Counted from the first letter of the stretch, positions 7,970 through 17,602 are shown. The stretch: DNA of 64,000 nucleotides from Salinivirga cyanobacteriivorans (GCF_001443605.1 NZ_CP013118.1:3281501-3345500), one strand, 5' to 3'. Notes: generated by a model not told the origin, from the letters alone. Program-made: numbers and translations.

Positions 7970-8752
7970 ATGAATAAACTCGATCAACTTTTTAAGCATA
8001 AAAAACAAAATCTGCTTTCTGTATATTTTACTGCCGGATACCCTGAACAAGACGATACAGTAAGGGTGGCAGCCCAGTTAGATAAGGCAGGAGTAGATTT
8101 TATAGAAATAGGGTTCCCATTTTCTGATCCGGTGGCCGATGGTCCGGTGATACAAAAAAGCAGCAAGCAGGCCTTGGATAATGGTATGACCGTGCAAAGA
8201 CTTTTTGAACAGCTTGAAACAATACAGCAATTAAAAATTCCCCGGGTATTGATGGGATACATTAATCCGGTGTTGCAATTTGGGATGGAGCATTTCCTCG
8301 AAAAGTGTGCTGAAACGGGTGTTGATGGTGTGATTTTGCCTGACTTACCCCTTGAGGAATATCAAATGCACTATGAGGGACTATTCAAAAAATATGGCAT
8401 ACACAATATTCTGTTAATCAGTCCGGAAACACCGGATGAAAGGATTCAGGAAATTGCCCGGTTAAGTACATTATTTATTTACCTGGTATCTTCCAACGCC
8501 ATCACAGGTAGTAGGCTTGATACCGGAGCAGTGGTATCTTACTTTGAGCGGGTGAAGTCGCTTGTGGGCGATCAGCCAGTAATGGCCGGCTTTGGTATCC
8601 GCGACCGGGCTACATTCGCTGATGTTTGCCAGTATACCAATGGCGCGATCATTGGTAGTGCTTTTATCAAAGCTCTTGAAGTAAGTTCAACATTTGAAGA
8701 AGCAATTGATGAATTTGTGGAAAGCATTAATAGTTTGGAAATGTATAAATAA
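7970..8752 (+). CDS. trpA: Tryptophan synthase alpha chain
   Basis: 260 residues. Cleaves indole-3-glycerol phosphate to indole and glyceraldehyde-3-phosphate. Catalytic glutamate is in FIEIGFPFSDPVADGPVIQ (Glu near residue 46) and aspartate in GVILPDLPLEE (about residue 121). The phosphate site is at MAGFGIRD and GAIIGSAFIKAL. Last gene of the operon. No strong intrinsic terminator is seen directly behind it, and a new transcription unit (the interrupted type IX cargo gene) begins 188 bp later. Confidence 0.97.
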   Translation: MNKLDQLFKHKKQNLLSVYFTAGYPEQDDTVRVAAQLDKAGVDFIEIGFPFSDPVADGPVIQKSSKQALDNGMTVQRLFEQLETIQQLKIPRVLMGYINPVLQFGMEHFLEKCAETGVDGVILPDLPLEEYQMHYEGLFKKYGIHNILLISPETPDERIQEIARLSTLFIYLVSSNAITGSRLDTGAVVSYFERVKSLVGDQPVMAGFGIRDRATFADVCQYTNGAIIGSAFIKALEVSSTFEEAIDEFVESINSLEMYK

Positions 8753-9091
8753 TAGTAATCTTAATTTCTGGTTATTGGAAGAAATTTTCATGCATATCTT
8801 TCAAAAATAAGGCTACATACGAAAGTCAATATTAAAGATTCATAAATGTTAATTTTTGTTAATATTACGAGTTATCTAGAATTATTATAAACAAATTAAT
8901 TTTCAATTAGTTGCATGCATAGTTAAATACTAAAAAAGTTATGTTTATGTTACTAAGGAAACTTACTTTGCTTATTGCTATACTTGCGATTCAGGTCAGT
9001 CTTGTGTCGCAGGAATGGAATGAAATTAAGAAAATTGAAAACGAGATTATCCAAAATCAGGGTGCTAAGGACAGAATGGTAAATAAAGCTA

Positions 9092-10061
9092 TAGAGGTCA
9101 GTAGATAAATTCATATAATATATTATCTTTGATACCAATAAAATCAATGATTTAATGGAATTATTCAAAGGACAAAACCTCATAGAGTTTGCTACACGCT
9201 TTAATTCGGATGAAAAGTGTATTGAATATTTAGCTCATATTAAATGGCAAGATGGATTTAGATGTGTTAAATGTGGTCATACCGGAAGTCAAGTAAGAAA
9301 GAATCATTCAAGAACGTGTAATAAGTGTAGTCATACTGAATCAGCAACAGCAAATACACTATTCCACAAAGTTAAATTTGGTGTTCAAAAGGCTTTTTTT
9401 ATTTGCTTTGAAATGGCAACTACAACCAAAAGTTTATCTGCAAGTTATGTTGGAGAACGCTTTGGGGTTACTGAGAAAACAGCTCGACTGTTTATGCATA
9501 AAGTACGGGAAGCGATGAAGTCAAGCGGTAATAACCCAATGAGTGGAAATGTACATATTGATGAGTTTGTAATTGGTGGAAAGGAAGAGGGAAAAGTTGG
9601 ACGTAGTTACCATATTAAGAAAAAGAAGGTTATATGTGCTGTAGAGCTTACTGATGATGGTAAGGTTAAACGCATGTACTCGATGAAAATAGACAACTAC
9701 TCATCGAAAGAGCTAGAAAAAATGTTCGATGCGCATATTTCTCAACAGGCAAAGGTAACAACAGATCAATGGAAGGGCTACCGTCCACTCATGTCAAGCT
9801 ATGATATAAGACAAATCGAGAGTGACAGAGGTTCCAACTTCAAGGCTTTGCACACAATGATTCATCAAGTTAAATCTTGGATAAGAACCACTTACTCATG
9901 GGTTAGCACTCACAATATCAACAGGTATCTTGACGAGTTTTGCTACCGACTTAATCGTTCTCAAATGAAAAAGAATATTTTCAATAATTTGGTACGCAGG
10001 ATGGTTATTGCTGATAAAGTAAAGCAAGCAGATTTAATATGCAGTTAAATACTGACCTCTA
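9092..10061 (+). mobile_element. IS1595-family insertion sequence (970 bp)
   Basis: The ends are inverted repeats: 12 bases TAGAGGTCAGTA are identical at left (9092) and right (complement from 10061), and imperfect similarity continues for about 28 bp. The element is bounded by an 8-bp direct repeat TAAAGCTA at 9084-9091 and 10062-10069, the duplication length expected for IS1595-type elements. It contains one transposase gene and nothing else. The perfect duplication and clean gene restoration on excision indicate a recent insertion. Confidence 0.93.
9155..10048 (+). CDS. IS1595-family (ISXO2-like) transposase
   Basis: 297 residues. An N-terminal zinc ribbon (CVKC at 37-40, CNKC at 55-58) leads to a helix-turn-helix region and the ISXO2-like DDE catalytic core. 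Likely catalytic residues are Asp136 in VHIDEFVIGG, Asp204 in TTDQWKGY and Glu261 in RYLDEFCYRLNR; the last motif is the family signature. It fills the element, whose ends lie 63 bp upstream and 13 bp downstream. The gene is intact, so the element may be active. The annotated start follows a TTTA-ATG context with no evident Shine-Dalgarno. Confidence 0.93.
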   Translation: MELFKGQNLIEFATRFNSDEKCIEYLAHIKWQDGFRCVKCGHTGSQVRKNHSRTCNKCSHTESATANTLFHKVKFGVQKAFFICFEMATTTKSLSASYVGERFGVTEKTARLFMHKVREAMKSSGNNPMSGNVHIDEFVIGGKEEGKVGRSYHIKKKKVICAVELTDDGKVKRMYSMKIDNYSSKELEKMFDAHISQQAKVTTDQWKGYRPLMSSYDIRQIESDRGSNFKALHTMIHQVKSWIRTTYSWVSTHNINRYLDEFCYRLNRSQMKKNIFNNLVRRMVIADKVKQADLICS

Positions 10062-11445
10062 TAAAGCTATTTCATCCTCTGGTATGAGACTGGATTCGGT
10101 AATTGAACAATCGTATTATGATGTTACCGGTCAATTTGTGAATGATGAGAAACATGTGTTAAGCTTTGATGATGACAATAAGCTGACCTTGTGGTTGCAA
10201 TATGCTGTAGATGAGGTAACCGGAAATTGGGTTAATGATGCAAAAGAAGAGTTCAATTACGATGAACAGGGGAACGAAATCTTGAACATTGAATATGAAT
10301 GGGATTCTGAAGCTTCTGACTGGATGCCTATAAAAAAGATCGAAAAAGTTTTTAATGTATATGGTAATGCAACACAGTTCGTTCGTTTCAACTGGGATAC
10401 CATAAATAACGCATGGTTACCTGACCTAAAGAGTAATACAACCTATGATTCTGCACAAAATGCAATTGAATATAATTATAAACGCTGGAATGCATCCACA
10501 GACTCATGGGATAATTATTTTATCAGGTATTATGGCTATGATTCAGATAACAATACTACCTTTTCTTATGTGATGTACTGGAGTGATTATTCCAGTACCT
10601 ATAAGAAACAATATAGATATGAACTTAGCTATGATGATAGTCTTGTGTTGCAAAGTATTCGTTATGATGGCGATACCATTAATGATGTATGGATTGAAGA
10701 TTCTAAGACAGAATATTCGTACAATTCTTTTGGCAATCAAACACAGTACATTTATTATCAAATGGAATCATCATGGCAGCCTCAATCTAAAACAGCGTTT
10801 GCTTATGATAATTCACAAAATGAAACATCCGAAACTGTATTTGCCTGGGATGAGAATAATAGCGAATGGTATCCTAATTATCGATATGAACGCGATTTTG
10901 ATGCATCAAATAATATGATAGAAATGATTTATGCCAGGTGGGGCCCAAACACAGATAGTTGGGACAATAGCCAAAAATGGGGGCGTGAATATGATAATAG
11001 CGTGAGCTATAATAACCTAATAATACCATTATCTTTTTATTACTCAGGTATCAATGCTTATAATTCTGTTGAAGAAGTTTTTAAACACCAATTGGTATCC
11101 AGAAGTGAATATGATTGGAACAGTACTAATGATGTATGGGACGAAACTATATTGGAACATTTCTATTATACGGAACAGTCTGTAAATATTGCCAATACTG
11201 CTAATAAAGCGTTCAGCGTTTATCCAAACCCGGTTTCAGGTAACCTTTATATTGAATCTGATACAGATATATCTGAGATTAGAGTTATAGATGCTACCGG
11301 TAGATATGTAAGGTCAGAATCTGCCCCGGGTAAGAAAGAGAGGATAAACCTTAGCGATTTAGAGGAGGGTATGTATTTCGTCAGGTTGCTACTGAGCAAT
11401 GGCGAATATGAAACCAAAAGAATTATAAAAGAATAAAGCAATCAG

Positions 11446-11495
11446 AAGGCTAAGCAGTTGAATTTTACTATCAAAATTCAACTGCTGAGCCTTTT
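11446..11495 (+). terminator. Intrinsic terminator after the split cargo gene
   Basis: A long stem of about 20 bp (11446-11466 with 11473-11495, one A/G mismatch) with a 6-nt loop ACTATC, ending in TTTT. Placed directly behind the stop codon at 11436. Confidence 0.85.
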
Positions 11496-11763
11496 AGTCC
11501 AACTGGTTGTTAGTTTTTCTATTTAGAATGATCTAGCGGACCTTATCGTATTTCATGTATTATCTTGCATTTATATTCAATGCGTTTAATTTAAAACGGG
11601 TACATCGCTTTTTGCATTTATCAAAAGTAAGGCTAATGGGAGTTCTTATGTTATGAATGCACAAATGTTAAACTTCGTTAATATTAAGGTCTATCTAAAA
11701 TTATTATAAACAATTTAATTTCCAATTAGTTACATAGTTAATAACATCAAAAATGATACGATT
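11496..11763 (+). promoter_or_regulatory. Upstream region of the second cargo gene, duplicated with that of the first
   Basis: No gene is seen. The last 75 bp (about 11690-11763) are clearly related to the 75 bp before 8941: both carry the block AATTATTATAAACAA and then CAATTAGTT, followed by an A-rich run into the ATG. The paralogues were therefore duplicated together with their promoter. No TAnnTTTG box with a matching -33 was found with confidence. Confidence 0.55.
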
Positions 11764-13275
11764 ATGTTACTAAAAAAAATTACTTTACTTATTGCTATAG
11801 CTGGAACAGCATTCAACCTGTTATCACAGGAATCAATAACGAATTCCAAATTTGACCAGGAGATTATACAAAGTCAAAATTCTGATGAATTGCCCAAAAT
11901 GAAAGCCAGAGCATCATCTGCTATGAGATTGGACTCTAGTATTGAGCAGTCATATTACGATGTCACTGGACAATTTGTAAATGAAGAAAAGAATGTATTT
12001 GGTTATGATGATGATAACAACTTAACCCTTTGGCTTCATTATACAGTAGATGAAGTAACAGGCGATTGGATCAATGATATGAAATCGGAATACTTCACCG
12101 ATGAACAGGGAAATGAAATAAAGTACATCCGATATGAATGGGATTCTGAAGCTTCTATGTGGGAGCCAAAAAACAAGACCGAATTTGAATATAATGTGTA
12201 TGGGAGTGAAACACAGCGTGTTATGTTTGAGTGGGATACCGCGAATAACTCATGGCTTCCTGAGATGCGAAGAATTACAACTTATGATACCTCGCAAAAT
12301 ATAATTGAAGAGAATCATAATACCTGGAATGCATCCACGGACTCTTGGGACAATGATTTTGTAGAGTTTTATGATTATGACTCAGCTAATAATCGTATAC
12401 TCAAGTATATCCACTGGTGGAGTAGCTACTCTAATGTTTATCAGAAGGGTTACAAATTTGAATCTACATATGATAATGGTCTCGAGACGCAGAGAATTGA
12501 ATATACTGGGGATACGATCAATGATGTGTGGATTGAGGCTGGTAAATTCGAATATTCGTACAATTCATTTGGCAACATTACTCAAAGATTATACTATGAA
12601 ATGATGTCATCATGGGAGCCCTTATCAAAAAAAGAATTTTCTTATGATGATTCACAAAATCTGATTTTTGAAGTTATTTTTTCATGGGACGAAAATCAAA
12701 GTAGTTGGACACCATTTTTGAAAGAGGACTATGGTCTTGATGCATCAAATAATATGGTAGAGAGGATATATTTCTATTGGGATTCAAATGAAGATACCTG
12801 GAAAAAAAATAGTAAAGATGAGCGTGAATATAATAACGCAGTGACTTATAGCGGATTAATTATACCAATGATTGGTATTTATTCATCTAATAACGCTTAC
12901 GATGCTCCTGAAGAAATGTTTAATCATCAGCTTGTTTCGAGAAGTAATTATGGCTGGAACAGTACGGATGATGCATGGGAAGCAACCACCTTAGAACATT
13001 TCTATTATACGGAACAGTCTGTAAATATTGCCAATACTGCCAATAAAGCGTTCAGCGTTTATCCAAACCCGGTTTCAGGTAACCTTTATATTGAATCTGA
13101 TACAGATATATCTGAGATTAGAGTTATAGATGCAACCGGTAGATATGTAAGGTCAGAATCTGCCCCGGGTAATAAAGAGGCATTAAATCTCAGTGGTTTA
13201 AAAGAAGGTGTGTATATTGTCAGGTTACTGCTGAGTAATGGCGAAACTGAGACCAGACGAATTATAAAAGACTAA
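11764..13275 (+). CDS. Type IX-secreted YD-like repeat protein, intact paralogue
   Basis: 503 residues. Signal peptide MLLKKITLLIAIAGTAFNLLSQ, then a body of degenerate repeats rich in Trp, Tyr, Asp and Asn (YDVTGQFVNEEKNVFGYDDD, WDSEASMWEP, YNSFGN, WNASTDSWDN), resembling YD-repeat cell-surface proteins. It ends in a type A sorting domain (FSVYPNPVSGNLYIESDTD, then GVYIVRLLLSNGE, RRIIKD) that directs export through the type IX system. Function and ligand are unknown. It aligns throughout with the IS-split gene upstream, and 179 bp of the C-terminal coding DNA are nearly identical. It probably keeps the ancestral function. A strong terminator follows. Confidence 0.85.
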   Translation: MLLKKITLLIAIAGTAFNLLSQESITNSKFDQEIIQSQNSDELPKMKARASSAMRLDSSIEQSYYDVTGQFVNEEKNVFGYDDDNNLTLWLHYTVDEVTGDWINDMKSEYFTDEQGNEIKYIRYEWDSEASMWEPKNKTEFEYNVYGSETQRVMFEWDTANNSWLPEMRRITTYDTSQNIIEENHNTWNASTDSWDNDFVEFYDYDSANNRILKYIHWWSSYSNVYQKGYKFESTYDNGLETQRIEYTGDTINDVWIEAGKFEYSYNSFGNITQRLYYEMMSSWEPLSKKEFSYDDSQNLIFEVIFSWDENQSSWTPFLKEDYGLDASNNMVERIYFYWDSNEDTWKKNSKDEREYNNAVTYSGLIIPMIGIYSSNNAYDAPEEMFNHQLVSRSNYGWNSTDDAWEATTLEHFYYTEQSVNIANTANKAFSVYPNPVSGNLYIESDTDISEIRVIDATGRYVRSESAPGNKEALNLSGLKEGVYIVRLLLSNGETETRRIIKD

Positions 13276-13290
13276 CATAGACAAGCTGGT

Positions 13291-13333
13291 CATCGGGTGA
13301 ATTGCTTTAAACGATTCACCCGATGGCTTTTTT
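13291..13333 (+). terminator. Intrinsic terminator after the second cargo gene
   Basis: A perfect 12-bp stem (13291-13302 with 13314-13325), 11-nt loop, then GGC and a run of seven T. It serves the plus-strand gene. On the minus strand no T run follows, so it is unlikely to end the convergent aromatic operon. Confidence 0.85.
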
Positions 13334-13407
13334 TATCATTTGCATAAGAGTGATTTTTTTACTGGACAATATGATTACTTTAACACTGAGCCATTCTCTA
13401 TTTTAAC

Positions 13408-14400
13408 TCAGTTAATAACCCTTGGTGCTTTTTGCTCCAGTAGCATCAAATCTGCAAGCACAATAGCCGTGGCTGCTTCGAGTACGGGAGGTACCCGGAG
13501 TGCAATGCAGCGGTCATGCCTGCCCTCAATCTTCAGGGCTTCGACCTCTCCTTTTTGCAGATTCATGGTGTTTTGGGCTGTTGACACACTGCTGGTGGGT
13601 TTTACAGCCACCCGAAACTCCAGTTCATTACCATTGCTTATGCCGCCGTTGATCCCGCCTGCATGGTTGGTTTCTGTTTTACCTTTGGCATCGATGATAT
13701 TATCATTATGCGCTGCACCGGTCATCTGTGCCGCCCGGAAACCAGAGCCAAATTCAATTCCTTTAATGGCCGGTATGGCAAACACAATGTGACTCAACAG
13801 TGATTCAACCGAGTCGAAGAAAGGTTCACCCAGACCTACGGGTAAATTGTTGACTTTGCATTCCACAATGCCACCGATAGACTGGTTTGCTTCAATGGCC
13901 TTGTTGATGGCCGACTCTATATCGCTCTCGCCACCTGCCTTGATGAGCCGGGCTTCAATATTCAGGTTTTCGCATACTTTTTTAGCAACCACACCTGCTG
14001 CAGTCAGGGGCAGGGTGAGGCGGCCTGAGAAATGCCCGCCACCGCGATAGTCAGCATATCCGCCAAATTTATGTTGGGCTACAAAATCAGCATGCCCCGG
14101 GCGGGGAGTTTTTTTTAGGTTGCTGTAATCTTTTGATCGTACGTTTTCATTGCGAAACAAAATAGTCAGGGGAGCTCCGGTTGTTTTGTTTTCAAATATC
14201 CCGGTAAGTAGTTCCGGCTGATCGCTTTCCTTTCGGGGAGTGGTGCCTTTTGCTCCGCTTTTACGGCGCGCCAGGTCGGCTTCAAAATCGGTTTTGCTCA
14301 ATGGTATGCCGGCCGGGCAACCGTCAATGTTAATTCCCACGGCTCCTCCATGCGATTCGCCAAATATATGAATACGAAATAGTCGTCCGAATGTGTTCAT
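13408..14400 (-). CDS. aroC: Chorismate synthase
   Basis: 330 residues, last gene of the minus-strand aromatic operon. It converts EPSP to chorismate with reduced FMN. All three family signatures can be read: GESHGGAVG near residue 14, GRHFSGRLT-type (GGGHFSGRLTLPLTAAGVVAKK near 119), and the C-terminal GRHDRC (near 299) followed by RVPPVLEAATAIVLAD. The protein is somewhat shorter than the common 350-390 residues but has both ends intact. Its product feeds TrpE/TrpG nearby and chorismate mutase in the next gene. A 30-bp gap separates it from the DAHP synthase gene. Confidence 0.95.
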   Translation of the reverse strand: MNTFGRLFRIHIFGESHGGAVGINIDGCPAGIPLSKTDFEADLARRKSGAKGTTPRKESDQPELLTGIFENKTTGAPLTILFRNENVRSKDYSNLKKTPRPGHADFVAQHKFGGYADYRGGGHFSGRLTLPLTAAGVVAKKVCENLNIEARLIKAGGESDIESAINKAIEANQSIGGIVECKVNNLPVGLGEPFFDSVESLLSHIVFAIPAIKGIEFGSGFRAAQMTGAAHNDNIIDAKGKTETNHAGGINGGISNGNELEFRVAVKPTSSVSTAQNTMNLQKGEVEALKIEGRHDRCIALRVPPVLEAATAIVLADLMLLEQKAPRVIN

Positions 14401-14430
14401 GGATTCAGTTTTAAACTTCTAAATTACAAA

Positions 14431-15567
14431 TTATTTTACGGCTTTTATGATCTGCTCATTCTTGTTCTTTGCTAAGGTGTGTTTTTCATTCATTACACGG
14501 GTTTGCTTGTTGATTGACTCCTGGTGGATGGCTTTGAACATTTTCATAATAAAGCCTGAGCTGAGCTCCCTTTTTTCTCCTTTTTTGATGTTGGTGCCCA
14601 AAATGTCTTCCCAACGTGATTGTTGTAAAATAGTCATGTTATTTTGTTTTTTATAATGCCCAATTTCCGTGGCCAGTGTCATTCTTTTCTGAATGATATC
14701 CAATAATTCGTTGTCAAGCTTATCAATCCGGAACCGTAAATCTTCCAGTGTGTTGAGCGAAACTCCTTCAGGATTCATTTTACGAATGATGAGGCTCTCA
14801 AGCATAATGTCGAGACTTTCGGGTGTGATTTGCTGCTTTGCATCGCTCCAGGCATTATCCGGATTGCAGTGCGATTCAATCATGAGGCCGTCAAAGTCCA
14901 GGTCCATGGCTTTTTGGGAGATACTTTGCAACAATTCGCGCCTTCCGGCAATGTGACTGGGGTCACAGAATATTGGTACCTGAGGTAATTGACTTCTCAG
15001 TTCAATGGGGATTTGCCAGTGGGGAACATTGCGATAAATACTGCGATCGTAGCTTGAGAAACCCCGGTGTATGGCCCCGATACGGGTTATACCTGCTTTG
15101 TTGATGCGCTCAATAGCTCCTACCCAAAGGTCAGCATCCGGGTTTACCGGGTTTTTTACCAGCACCGGCACATCGGCGCCATTCAGTGCATCGGCTATTT
15201 CCTGCATGGCAAACGGATTGGCCGATGTGCGAGCTCCTATCCAGAGTATATCAATTCCAGCTTCCAGGGCTTCTTTTACATGCATGGCATTTGCCACCTC
15301 AATTGCGATATGCATTCCGGTCTCTTTTTTAACACGTTTTAACCATGGTAACCCGATACTGCCCACACCCTCAAAAGAACCGGGCCGGGTGCGTGGTTTC
15401 CATATGCCTGCCCTGAAAACTGTTATTCCGTTTTTACTTAACGAACGGGCGGTTGTCATTACCTGTTCTTCTGTTTCGGCACTGCAGGGGCCCGAAATGA
15501 TGATAGGTTTTTTAGTATCTGCCAGGTTCCACTGGTTTATGGGAAGTAAATTAAGTTGCTTTTCCAT
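14431..15567 (-). CDS. Bifunctional DAHP synthase / chorismate mutase
   Basis: 378 residues with two domains. Residues about 20-265 are a KDO8P/DAHP synthase-type TIM barrel (IISGPCSAETEEQV, FRAGIWKPRTRPGSFEGVG, LWIGARTS, PVLVKNPV, HRGFSSYD, PIFCDPSHIAGRR, MIESHCNP). Residues about 275-360 are an AroQ-type chorismate mutase helix bundle (LEDLRFRIDKLDNELLDIIQKRM … EIGHYKKQNN). It opens and branches the aromatic pathway: PEP + E4P to DAHP, and chorismate to prephenate. In such Bacteroidota fusions the mutase domain often also provides feedback control. It starts 2 bp after tyrA ends. Confidence 0.93.
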   Translation of the reverse strand: MEKQLNLLPINQWNLADTKKPIIISGPCSAETEEQVMTTARSLSKNGITVFRAGIWKPRTRPGSFEGVGSIGLPWLKRVKKETGMHIAIEVANAMHVKEALEAGIDILWIGARTSANPFAMQEIADALNGADVPVLVKNPVNPDADLWVGAIERINKAGITRIGAIHRGFSSYDRSIYRNVPHWQIPIELRSQLPQVPIFCDPSHIAGRRELLQSISQKAMDLDFDGLMIESHCNPDNAWSDAKQQITPESLDIMLESLIIRKMNPEGVSLNTLEDLRFRIDKLDNELLDIIQKRMTLATEIGHYKKQNNMTILQQSRWEDILGTNIKKGEKRELSSGFIMKMFKAIHQESINKQTRVMNEKHTLAKNKNEQIIKAVK

Positions 15568-15569
15568 AA

Positions 15570-16412
15570 TTATCTATTTAGTACACGTTTAATTTTATTC
15601 GATTGATTAATTAACTCAGTAATGTTTGTGCTATCCTGATCTGTAATGGCTTTTTTGAATGTCTGCAAGTGTTCAATATAGGTGTCGAGTACAGTTGCTA
15701 CATTTTCTGAATTTTCCATGAAAATGGGAGCCCACATGCTTGCCGGACTTTTGGCCAGACGCACTGTGGAATCAAAGCCACCACTTGCTAAATCGAGAAT
15801 GTTTTTTTCGTTTTTTTCTTTCTCCAGTACAGTAAGTGCCAGGGCCATAGAACTGATGTGAGAGATATGCGATATGTATGCTGCGTGTACGTCATGGTTG
15901 TATGCATTCATATAAATAATGCGCATGTTTAAGCATTCGTACATCGTTTTAATTGTTTGCAAAGCTTTATCGCTGCTGTCTTCTGCATCAGTTATGATGG
16001 TTGCCCTTCCATCAAACAAACCAGAAAATGCGGCACGTGGACCACTGTGCTCAGTGCCTGCCATTGGATGGGTACTCACAAAGTTTTCTCGTTTTTTGTG
16101 ATAGTAAACCCTTTCATTGAGTTTGCCTTTGGTCGAACATACATCAGCTACAATTTGCTCATCTATCTGGTCAAGTACTTTGGGAAGTATTTTTAGTGAA
16201 ACATCAACAGGCGTAGCCAGTAAAATAAGGTCTGCCTGCGCTATCCCTTCCTGCATTTCCATAATTTTATCCACTATTCCCAGTTGCAAGGCGGCTTCGG
16301 CATGTATCGCATTGCTGTCAATACCAATAATAGTCTGTGCAAATCCGCGCGATTTGAGGTCTATAGCCATGGAGCTGCCAATAAGCCCCAGTCCGATAAC
16401 TGTAACTATCAT
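15570..16412 (-). CDS. tyrA: Prephenate dehydrogenase
   Basis: 280 residues. The NAD-binding GLGLIGSSMA sits at residues 7-16, followed by LLATPVDV, DVCSTKG and STHPMAGTEHSGPRAAF, the prephenate dehydrogenase signature with the catalytic His. The C-terminal all-helical dimerisation domain contains ASGGFDSTVRLAKSPASMW. It oxidatively decarboxylates prephenate to 4-hydroxyphenylpyruvate. No ACT domain is seen, so feedback control probably acts elsewhere. Its start overlaps the end of the aminotransferase gene by 4 bp, and the DAHP synthase gene follows after 2 bp. Confidence 0.93.
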   Translation of the reverse strand: MIVTVIGLGLIGSSMAIDLKSRGFAQTIIGIDSNAIHAEAALQLGIVDKIMEMQEGIAQADLILLATPVDVSLKILPKVLDQIDEQIVADVCSTKGKLNERVYYHKKRENFVSTHPMAGTEHSGPRAAFSGLFDGRATIITDAEDSSDKALQTIKTMYECLNMRIIYMNAYNHDVHAAYISHISHISSMALALTVLEKEKNEKNILDLASGGFDSTVRLAKSPASMWAPIFMENSENVATVLDTYIEHLQTFKKAITDQDSTNITELINQSNKIKRVLNR

Positions 16413-17581
16413 ATAGCGATCTTTTGTAGGTTTTTAATTCGATATAGCATGCGCACAAATTCTTCATCAGGAGCAGCAAGCGAGAATCTTACATATTCGT
16501 TTCCATTGGAGCCGAAAATGCCTCCCGGAGCAACGAAAATCCCCAGTTCATAGAGCAAATGATCGACAAATGCATAGCCATCTGGAAAAACATCAGGAGC
16601 TTTAGCCCAAACAAACATGCCGCTTGTATTTTTAGAATAAGTACAGTTTAAGTGGTCAAGTGCTTCGAAAACCAGTTTGCGGCGCTTGCTGTAAACCTCG
16701 TTTGTGTTGTTGTACCAGGTTCCATTCAGTTTAAGCGCTTCATTCGCAGCATCTTGAATTGGTAAGTACATGCCCGAGTCGTAATTACTTTTTACTTTTA
16801 ATAAATGCTTAATCAACTGTGGATGCCCTGCCACCATACCTACCCGGAAACCCTGCATCCGATGTGATTTACTTAATGAGTTGAGTTCAAAACAGAATTC
16901 TTTACTGCCAGGGACAGATAGAATACTTAGCGGGTCATCATTTAATATTAGACTGTAAGGGTTATCATGTGCAATAAGCACTTTGTGCTGTTTCCCAAAT
17001 TTTATAAGTTTTTTGAAGAGTTCATCGCTCGCTTTAGCTCCTGTAGGCATGTGCGGGTAATTTACCCACATTATTTTGGGTTTTTTACGGGCAAGATGCT
17101 CCAATTCAGAAAAGTCCGGGTACCATCCATTGCCGGCTTTCAGGTTGTAGTGTAATACATTTGCTCCGAGTAATTTTGCAACTGCGGTGTAAGCTGGGTA
17201 ACCCGGGTTGGGCACCAATGCGGTATCACCTGCATTTACAAAAGCCAGCATAGAGAGCATGATGCCTTCCTTAGAACCGGCAAGTGGTAGAATTTCATTT
17301 TCTGAATCTAGTTCAATATTGTATATGCGCTGATACCAATCTGAAAATGCATTTCTAAGCATTTCGGTCCCTCTGTATGGTTGGTAATAATGGCTCTGTG
17401 GTTGTTCTGAGCTTTTTCTTAAAGTGTTTAGCACTTGCTCATGCACTGCCATATCGGGGTTCCCAATTCCTAGATTAATGATAGAGTGGCCCGTAGACGT
17501 TAACTGTTTTATCTCTTCCAGTTTCCCTGAGAAATAGTAAGTCTCGACCTTTCTAATTCGTTCTGCCGGTTCAATGTTCAT
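16409..17581 (-). CDS. Class I/II PLP aminotransferase of the aromatic operon
   Basis: 390 residues, fold type I. The PLP lysine is Lys238 in SLSKSHRMQGFRVG, the nearby Arg245 and a HDNPYS stretch (near 205) bind cofactor, and LAGSKEGI is near 100. By operon position it most likely transaminates 4-hydroxyphenylpyruvate and phenylpyruvate to Tyr and Phe. Sequence alone does not exclude LL-diaminopimelate or aspartate activity. First gene of the operon, beginning 22 nt after terminator 2 of the leader region. No prephenate dehydratase (pheA) gene is present in this operon. Confidence 0.85.
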   Translation of the reverse strand: MNIEPAERIRKVETYYFSGKLEEIKQLTSTGHSIINLGIGNPDMAVHEQVLNTLRKSSEQPQSHYYQPYRGTEMLRNAFSDWYQRIYNIELDSENEILPLAGSKEGIMLSMLAFVNAGDTALVPNPGYPAYTAVAKLLGANVLHYNLKAGNGWYPDFSELEHLARKKPKIMWVNYPHMPTGAKASDELFKKLIKFGKQHKVLIAHDNPYSLILNDDPLSILSVPGSKEFCFELNSLSKSHRMQGFRVGMVAGHPQLIKHLLKVKSNYDSGMYLPIQDAANEALKLNGTWYNNTNEVYSKRRKLVFEALDHLNCTYSKNTSGMFVWAKAPDVFPDGYAFVDHLLYELGIFVAPGGIFGSNGNEYVRFSLAAPDEEFVRMLYRIKNLQKIAI

Positions 17582-17602
17582 AATTTTTCGATTTTATTCG
17601 AT

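Larger units (their letters stand above)
8941..11436 (+). pseudogene. Type IX-secreted YD-like repeat protein, split by an insertion sequence
   Basis: The 5' piece (8941-9108) encodes a signal peptide (MFMLLRKLTLLIAILAIQ...) and a short acidic stretch, then runs into the IS and stops. The 3' piece continues from 10062 to 11436; its open frame from an ATG at 10039 starts inside the IS end and lacks a signal peptide. Removing 9092-10061 plus one copy of the 8-bp duplication restores one frame (…NKA-ISSSGMRLDS…) that aligns end to end with the intact paralogue at 11764. The body holds Trp/Tyr/Asp-rich repeats of about 30-40 residues (WD…W…YD..GN). The C-terminus (FSVYPNPVSGNLYI … GMYFVRLLLSNG … RIIKE) is a type A sorting domain. 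Exported surface protein of unknown role, now very probably not secreted. Confidence 0.9.

Noticed and set aside
10039-10061. ATG at 10039 as a genuine start of the downstream cargo gene
   Set aside because: It lies inside the IS right end, gives no signal peptide, and the true 5' end is found on the other side of the IS.
9092-10061. IS ends giving a longer TIR starting at TATAGAGG
   Set aside because: Only the boundary at TAGAGG leaves a perfect 8-bp target duplication on both sides.
13340-13792. Plus-strand open frame opposite aroC
   Set aside because: Lies wholly antisense to well-supported chorismate synthase; composition is that of a shadow frame. The same applies to 15071-15592 and 46334-46855.
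13408-14400. Truncated chorismate synthase
   Set aside because: Shorter than many homologues, but all three signatures and a natural stop are present, so it is treated as complete.
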